Shown one piece after another: positions 59,619 to 64,000 of a stretch of DNA of 64,000 bases (position 1 is the stretch's first letter; the number at the start of each line of letters is the position of its first letter). The translations under genes were made by a program, and so were the position numbers. Below the pieces are notes generated by a model. That model had not been told where the DNA came from. It did no database searches and was given only the letters and a program-made list of their open reading frames with translations. The stretch spans positions 2,728,001 through 2,792,000 of the forward strand of contig NZ_CP134399.1 of assembly GCF_002968295.1 (NCBI RefSeq), in the 5' to 3' direction. This DNA comes from Mycobacterium sp. ITM-2016-00317. Its GTDB lineage: Bacteria; Actinomycetota; Actinomycetes; Mycobacteriales; Mycobacteriaceae.

Positions 59619-62375
59619 GTGAGCCCTGCCAAGACTGCATCGGAGACCAAAGCCGGTAAACCGGAGGTCGGCGACAAGCCCACCCTGATGCTGCTGGACG
59701 GCAACTCCCTGGCCTTCCGGGCGTTCTATGCGCTGCCCGCCGAGAACTTCAAAACCCAGGGTGGGCTGACCACGAATGCGGTCTACGGCTTCACCGCCAT
59801 GCTGATCAACCTGCTGCGTGACGAGCAGCCCACCCACATCGCCGCGGCGTTCGACGTGTCCCGCCAGACGTTCCGCAAAGAGAAGTACCCGGAGTACAAG
59901 GAAGGTCGTTCTGCCACCCCGGACGAGTTCCGCGGCCAGATCGACATCACCAAAGAGGTGCTCGGCGCGCTCGGGATCACCGTGCTGGCCGAGCCCGGTT
60001 TCGAGGCCGACGACCTCATCGCGACACTCGCGACGCAGGCCGAGAACGAGGGTTACCGCGTGCTGGTGGTCACCGGGGACCGCGACTCGCTGCAACTGGT
60101 GAGCGACGACGTCACCGTGCTGTACCCGCGTAAAGGCGTCAGCGAACTGACCCGGTTCACCCCCGAAGCGGTGGTGGAGAAGTACGGGCTGACGCCGGCC
60201 CAGTACCCGGACTTCGCGGCGCTGCGGGGCGATCCGAGCGACAACCTGCCGGGCATCCCCGGGGTGGGGGAGAAGACCGCGACCAAGTGGATCGTGGAGT
60301 ACGGGTCGCTGCAGGCGCTGGTGGACAACGTCGACAAGGTCAAGGGCAAGGTCGGTGACGCGCTGCGGGCCCACCTGTCCAGCGTCGTGTTGAACCGCGA
60401 ACTCACCGATCTGGTCAAGGACGTGCCGCTGGCGCAGACGCCGGACACGCTGCGCATGCAGCCGTGGGATCGCGACCAGATCCATCGCCTCTTCGACGAC
60501 CTCGAGTTCCGCGTGCTGCGCGACCGCCTGTTCGACACCCTGGCCTCGACCGACCCCGAGGTGGACCAGGGCTTCGACGTCCGTGGTGAGGCGCTGCAGC
60601 CGGGGACCCTGGCAGGCTGGCTGGCCGAGCACAGCAACGGTCAACGCTTCGGTCTCGCGGTCGTCGGCAACCACCTGGCCTTCGACAGCGACGCGACCGC
60701 ACTGGCCATCGTCGCTGCAGACGGCGACGGCCGCTATCTCGACCTCGCCGGCCTGGACCCCGAGGACGAGAAGGCCCTGGCCTCGTGGCTGGCCGATCCC
60801 GACGTGCCGAAGGCGCTGCACGAGGCCAAGCTCGCGATCCACGATCTGGCGGGCCGGGGATGGACCCTCGCCGGCGTCACCTCCGACACCGCGCTGGCCG
60901 CCTATCTGGTGCGGCCCGGCCAGCGCAGCTTCACTCTCGACGACCTCTCGCTGCGCTACCTCAAACGCGAGTTGCGCGCCGACAACCCTGAGCAGCAGCA
61001 GCTTTCGTTGCTCGACGACGGCGAGGGCGTGGACGACCAGGCAGTGCAGACTTTGCTGCTGCGCGCCAGTGCGGTCGTCGACCTGGCCGACGCGCTCGAC
61101 GAGGAGCTCGCCCGCATCGACTCCTCGGCGCTGCTCGCCACCATGGAGCTCCCGGTGCAGCGGGTGCTCGCCGAACTGGAGACCGTCGGCATCGCGGTCG
61201 ATCTGCAGATGCTCTCCGAACTGCAGAGCGAGTTCGCCGGTCAGATCCGGGACGCGGCCGAGGCCGCCTATGCGGTCATCGGCAAACAGATCAACCTCGG
61301 CTCACCGAAGCAGCTGCAGGTGGTGCTGTTCGACGAGCTGGAGATGCCCAAGACCAAGCGCACCAAGACCGGATACACCACCGACGCCGACGCGCTGCAG
61401 TCCTTGTTCGACAAGACCGGCCATCCGTTCCTGCAGCATCTGCTGGCCCACCGGGACGCAACCAGGCTGAAGGTCACCGTCGACGGCCTGCTGAATTCGG
61501 TTGCCGCAGATGGCCGTATCCACACCACGTTCAATCAGACCATCGCGGCGACGGGCCGGTTGTCGTCCACCGAACCGAACCTGCAGAACATCCCGATCCG
61601 CACGGAGGCGGGACGGCGGATCAGGGACGCGTTCGTCGTGGGAGGTCGCCCTCCGGGCTCCGGCGGAGGCACGGCTCTCGCCGAGCTGATGACCGCCGAC
61701 TACAGCCAGATCGAGATGCGGATCATGGCCCACCTGTCCAGGGACGAAGGCCTGATCGAGGCGTTCAACACCGGGGAGGACCTGCACTCGTTCGTCGCCT
61801 CCCGGGCGTTCTCGGTGCCGATCGACGAGGTCACGGCCGAGTTGCGACGCCGGGTCAAGGCGATGTCGTACGGCTTGGCCTACGGGTTGAGCGCCTACGG
61901 GCTCTCCCAGCAGCTCAAGATCTCCACCGAGGAGGCCAAGGAGCAGATGGAGCAGTACTTCGCCAGGTTCGGCGGGGTGCGCGACTACCTGCGCGACGTG
62001 GTCGACCAGGCACGAAAGGACGGCTACACCTCGACGGTGTTCGGTCGGCGGCGGTATCTGCCTGAGCTCGACAGTAGTAACCGGCAGGTCCGTGAGGCTG
62101 CCGAGCGGGCCGCGTTGAACGCGCCGATCCAGGGCAGTGCCGCCGACATCATCAAGGTCGCGATGATCAACGTCGACCAGGCCATCAAGGACGCCGGGTT
62201 GTCGTCGCGGATGCTGCTGCAGGTTCACGACGAGTTGCTGTTCGAGGTGGCCGAGGGCGAGCACGACCGGCTCGACGCGCTGGTGCGGGAGCACATGGGT
62301 AACGCCTATCCGCTCGACGTACCGCTGGAGGTCTCGGTCGGCTACGGGCGCAGCTGGGACTCAGCGGCTCACTGA
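59619..62375 (+). CDS. polA: DNA polymerase I
   Basis: Fills gaps and removes RNA primers in replication and repair. It has 918 aa from GTG 59619; ATGs at 59601 and 59613 are in frame, but the VSPAKTA N-terminus matches mycobacterial PolA. The 5' nuclease occupies about 1-300 (FEADDLIATLA, GDRDSLQL, GDPSDNLPG). The 3'-5' exonuclease-like domain seems to lack its catalytic acidic set. The polymerase has motif A DYSQIEMR at about 694, motif B RRRVKAMSYGLAYG and motif C QVHDELLFE at about 868. A Gly-rich insert, GRPPGSGGG, lies just before motif A. Confidence 0.97.
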   Translation: MSPAKTASETKAGKPEVGDKPTLMLLDGNSLAFRAFYALPAENFKTQGGLTTNAVYGFTAMLINLLRDEQPTHIAAAFDVSRQTFRKEKYPEYKEGRSATPDEFRGQIDITKEVLGALGITVLAEPGFEADDLIATLATQAENEGYRVLVVTGDRDSLQLVSDDVTVLYPRKGVSELTRFTPEAVVEKYGLTPAQYPDFAALRGDPSDNLPGIPGVGEKTATKWIVEYGSLQALVDNVDKVKGKVGDALRAHLSSVVLNRELTDLVKDVPLAQTPDTLRMQPWDRDQIHRLFDDLEFRVLRDRLFDTLASTDPEVDQGFDVRGEALQPGTLAGWLAEHSNGQRFGLAVVGNHLAFDSDATALAIVAADGDGRYLDLAGLDPEDEKALASWLADPDVPKALHEAKLAIHDLAGRGWTLAGVTSDTALAAYLVRPGQRSFTLDDLSLRYLKRELRADNPEQQQLSLLDDGEGVDDQAVQTLLLRASAVVDLADALDEELARIDSSALLATMELPVQRVLAELETVGIAVDLQMLSELQSEFAGQIRDAAEAAYAVIGKQINLGSPKQLQVVLFDELEMPKTKRTKTGYTTDADALQSLFDKTGHPFLQHLLAHRDATRLKVTVDGLLNSVAADGRIHTTFNQTIAATGRLSSTEPNLQNIPIRTEAGRRIRDAFVVGGRPPGSGGGTALAELMTADYSQIEMRIMAHLSRDEGLIEAFNTGEDLHSFVASRAFSVPIDEVTAELRRRVKAMSYGLAYGLSAYGLSQQLKISTEEAKEQMEQYFARFGGVRDYLRDVVDQARKDGYTSTVFGRRRYLPELDSSNRQVREAAERAALNAPIQGSAADIIKVAMINVDQAIKDAGLSSRMLLQVHDELLFEVAEGEHDRLDALVREHMGNAYPLDVPLEVSVGYGRSWDSAAH

Positions 62376-62392
62376 GCAGGGCCCGGAGCGAT

Positions 62393-62412
62393 TATGTAGG
62401 GTTGCATACATA
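62393..62412. promoter_or_regulatory. TATGTA/TACATA inverted repeat before the thioesterase gene
   Basis: TATGTAGGGTTGCATACATA has 6-bp inverted arms separated by 8 nt, 20-39 nt before GTG 62432. The size and symmetry suit a TetR-type operator. No regulator gene is adjacent. Confidence 0.35.
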
Positions 62413-62431
62413 GTCGGCGAAAGGACTGCCC

Positions 62432-63241
62432 GTGCCCGGACATACGTTCGACACAGCGATCGCACTCGACACCACGGAAGTCAAGGGCGTGCTGCGTGGC
62501 CACACCTGCCCCGAATGGGCGAACATGGTCGGCCCGTTCGGCGGGGTGACCGCGGCCGCGCTGCTGCGCGCCGTGCAACTTCAGCCCGAGCGGATCGGTG
62601 ACCCGGTCGCGTTGACGGTGAACTTCACCGCGCCCGTCCTCGACGGTGCCTTCGACATCGTCGCCAAGGCCGTGCGTACCAATCGCACCAATCAGCACTG
62701 GGTGGTCGAGCTGTGGCAGGAAGGCTCGGTCCGGACCAACGCCACCGCGGTGTTCGGCACCCGCCGCGACACCTGGTCGGAGACCGAACGGTCCCGACCG
62801 TCGGTGCCCGGCCCCGAGGACATCGCGCCGACCGGCCTGCCCGAGATCGTGGTGTGGGCGGGCAACTACGACATGCGCTACGTCGAGGGTGCCGTGCCCG
62901 ATCAGGACAGCGGCCCGACGGAGTCCTCGACCACCACCCTGTGGGCGCGGGACAAGCGGGGCCGCGCACTCGACTTCCCGGCCCTGACCGCGCTCAGCGA
63001 CATCTTCTACCCCCGCGTGTATCTCCGCCGCGGCGGGATGTCACCGGCCGGAACCATCTCGCTGACCACGTATTTCCACGCCGACGGCGACGAACTCGCG
63101 GCCGCAGGCGACGACTTCGCGCTGTGCCGGGCCCGGGCGAACCGGTTCTCGCGCGGCTACTTCGACCAGTCAGCGGAGATCTGGAGTCGGTCGGGCGAGC
63201 TGCTGGCCACCACGCATCAGCTGGTCTATTTCAAGGCCTGA
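62432..63241 (+). CDS. Acyl-CoA thioesterase, double-hotdog family
   Basis: A 269-aa TesB-like (4HBT_3/acyl-CoA thioesterase domain) protein. Strings are WANMVGPFGGVTAAALLRAV, GDPVALTVNFTAPV, RTNRTNQHWVVELWQEG and, in the second hotdog, YFHADGDELAA and SRGYFDQSAEIWSRSGELLATTHQLVYF. The substrate is probably a fatty or polyketide acyl-CoA. GAAAGGA (62419-62425) supports GTG 62432. It follows polA but has its own upstream inverted repeat. Confidence 0.88.
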   Translation: MPGHTFDTAIALDTTEVKGVLRGHTCPEWANMVGPFGGVTAAALLRAVQLQPERIGDPVALTVNFTAPVLDGAFDIVAKAVRTNRTNQHWVVELWQEGSVRTNATAVFGTRRDTWSETERSRPSVPGPEDIAPTGLPEIVVWAGNYDMRYVEGAVPDQDSGPTESSTTTLWARDKRGRALDFPALTALSDIFYPRVYLRRGGMSPAGTISLTTYFHADGDELAAAGDDFALCRARANRFSRGYFDQSAEIWSRSGELLATTHQLVYFKA

Positions 63242-63276
63242 GCGTCGGAGCGGCCTCAGGTCCGCGCCGCCGGTCA

Positions 63277-64000
63277 TCAGCGGATCGGTGCCGGTGCGCG
63301 GTAGTGCGCCATCTGCTGAAGCGCGGGTGAACCGGCGCGCGCCGCATGCACGGCGTAGGTGTCCTCGTAGAGCAGCGCCACCGTCCGCTGGTCGGCGAAA
63401 CCGCGGTCGATCCGGTCCCGGACGAACGCCAGCTCCACGACCTGCTGGGCGAACCGCTTGACCGACCGGCCTGCCAAGGGCCCACCGAACCGCGTGGCGG
63501 TCGCCACCGCCTGCTTGCGGGTCCGCATCGAACCCAGCCAGGTCGCCTCGTTCGGGGTGATGACCCCCGCGGCCACCATGCCGGGCAGCTTCTCGGCCAC
63601 GATGCGCTGCTCCCGGCGCCGGCTGCTGACCGCCAGCAGGATCGCCGACCCGAACACCGGCATCATCCAGAACACATAAGTGCCGAAGTACGCGCCGGCG
63701 CCGAGGAGCGAGGAGCCGTTCCACATCGCGTGCAGCACCACCGCCGCGAGATAGCCCAGCAGGATGCACCCGGCCTTGGCAAGCGCGCTGCGCTTCTGCA
63801 GGGCGAACCACACGCCGAGGGCGAACATGGTGGTGAACAGCGAATGCGCGAACGGTCCCATCACCAGTCGAAGCGCGGCGGTGACCAGCGAATCGGCCAG
63901 CGATTCGCCGTTGGCGATGTAGAGGATGTCCTCCAGCCACGCGAAGCCGGCGCTGGCCAGGCCGGCGTAGACCAGGCAGTCGGTCAGCGAGTTCATCTCG
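63277..64000 (-). CDS. PrsW-family intramembrane metalloprotease, C-terminal part (5' end outside window)
   Basis: A polytopic membrane protein continuing past the right edge. The visible part has about four helices and the second and third PrsW motifs, GFAWLEDILYI (zinc/catalytic Glu) and GPFAHSLFTTMF together with VVLHAMWNGSS (His residues). The first motif (EExxK) should be in the missing N-terminus. The soluble tail of about 110 residues is helical and basic. In Bacillus, PrsW cuts an anti-sigma factor; here the substrate is unknown. An ATG at 63996 exists but is unlikely to be the true start. Confidence 0.82.
   Translation of the reverse strand, partial: EMNSLTDCLVYAGLASAGFAWLEDILYIANGESLADSLVTAALRLVMGPFAHSLFTTMFALGVWFALQKRSALAKAGCILLGYLAAVVLHAMWNGSSLLGAGAYFGTYVFWMMPVFGSAILLAVSSRRREQRIVAEKLPGMVAAGVITPNEATWLGSMRTRKQAVATATRFGGPLAGRSVKRFAQQVVELAFVRDRIDRGFADQRTVALLYEDTYAVHAARAGSPALQQMAHYRAPAPIR

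Overview
The window is GC-rich actinobacterial DNA. It almost certainly comes from a rapid-growing mycobacterium (Mycolicibacterium-type). From memory, the backbone gene order matches the Mycobacterium tuberculosis segment Rv1595 (nadB) to Rv1629 (polA): nadB-nadC, hisDCBHA-impA-hisFI, bcpB, trpE-x-trpCBA-lgt, pyk, a TesB thioesterase, cydC-cydD-cydB-cydA, an HdeD-like gene, a class III cyclase, pdtaR, a thiolase/DUF35 pair and polA. Many GTG starts, 4-nt stop/start overlaps inside operons and probable leaderless promoters fit the same group.

Layout: 1-2194 holds the end of the NAD operon. 2198-3242 holds a LysE exporter and an F420-type reductase on the minus strand. 3287-9761 is the histidine operon. 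9837-11095 holds an ABC ATPase and a peroxiredoxin on the minus strand. 11128-18926 is the tryptophan operon ending in lgt, whose product carries a very long acidic repeat tail. 19042-20219 holds three small envelope genes. 20303-28717 holds gltBD, pyk and a thioesterase. 28701-34813 (minus) holds a DUF4190-type protein and cydABDC.

35488-42484 is an accessory block: an HdeD-like protein, a glutamine-type ABC transporter, a two-component system, a DUF2339 membrane protein and a Dps ferritin. 42459-49537 holds an adenylate cyclase, a succinate dehydrogenase operon with a DASS dicarboxylate transporter, and a cutinase. Then come a leucine-type tRNA and pdtaR (49734-50507), a complete branched-chain amino-acid ABC transporter (50731-55856), DUF167 bracketed by two inverted 58-bp repeats, a thiolase/DUF35 pair behind a KstR-type site, a hydrolase/LysR divergent pair, polA, a thioesterase and a truncated PrsW-family gene at the right edge.

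Three genes carry apparent frameshifts: trpE near 11784, the glutamine-binding lipoprotein near 36145, and sdhB near 46790. cydC looks internally shortened. These are either true lesions or base-call errors, and raw reads would be needed to tell. No insertion sequence, prophage, rRNA or CRISPR array was seen. No intergenic stretch above 300 bases is empty; the longest, 49538-49877, contains the tRNA. The best candidates for novelty are the lgt repeat tail, the sdhCAB-DASS operon, the ABC-transporter/two-component/DUF2339/Dps block, and several predicted operators.
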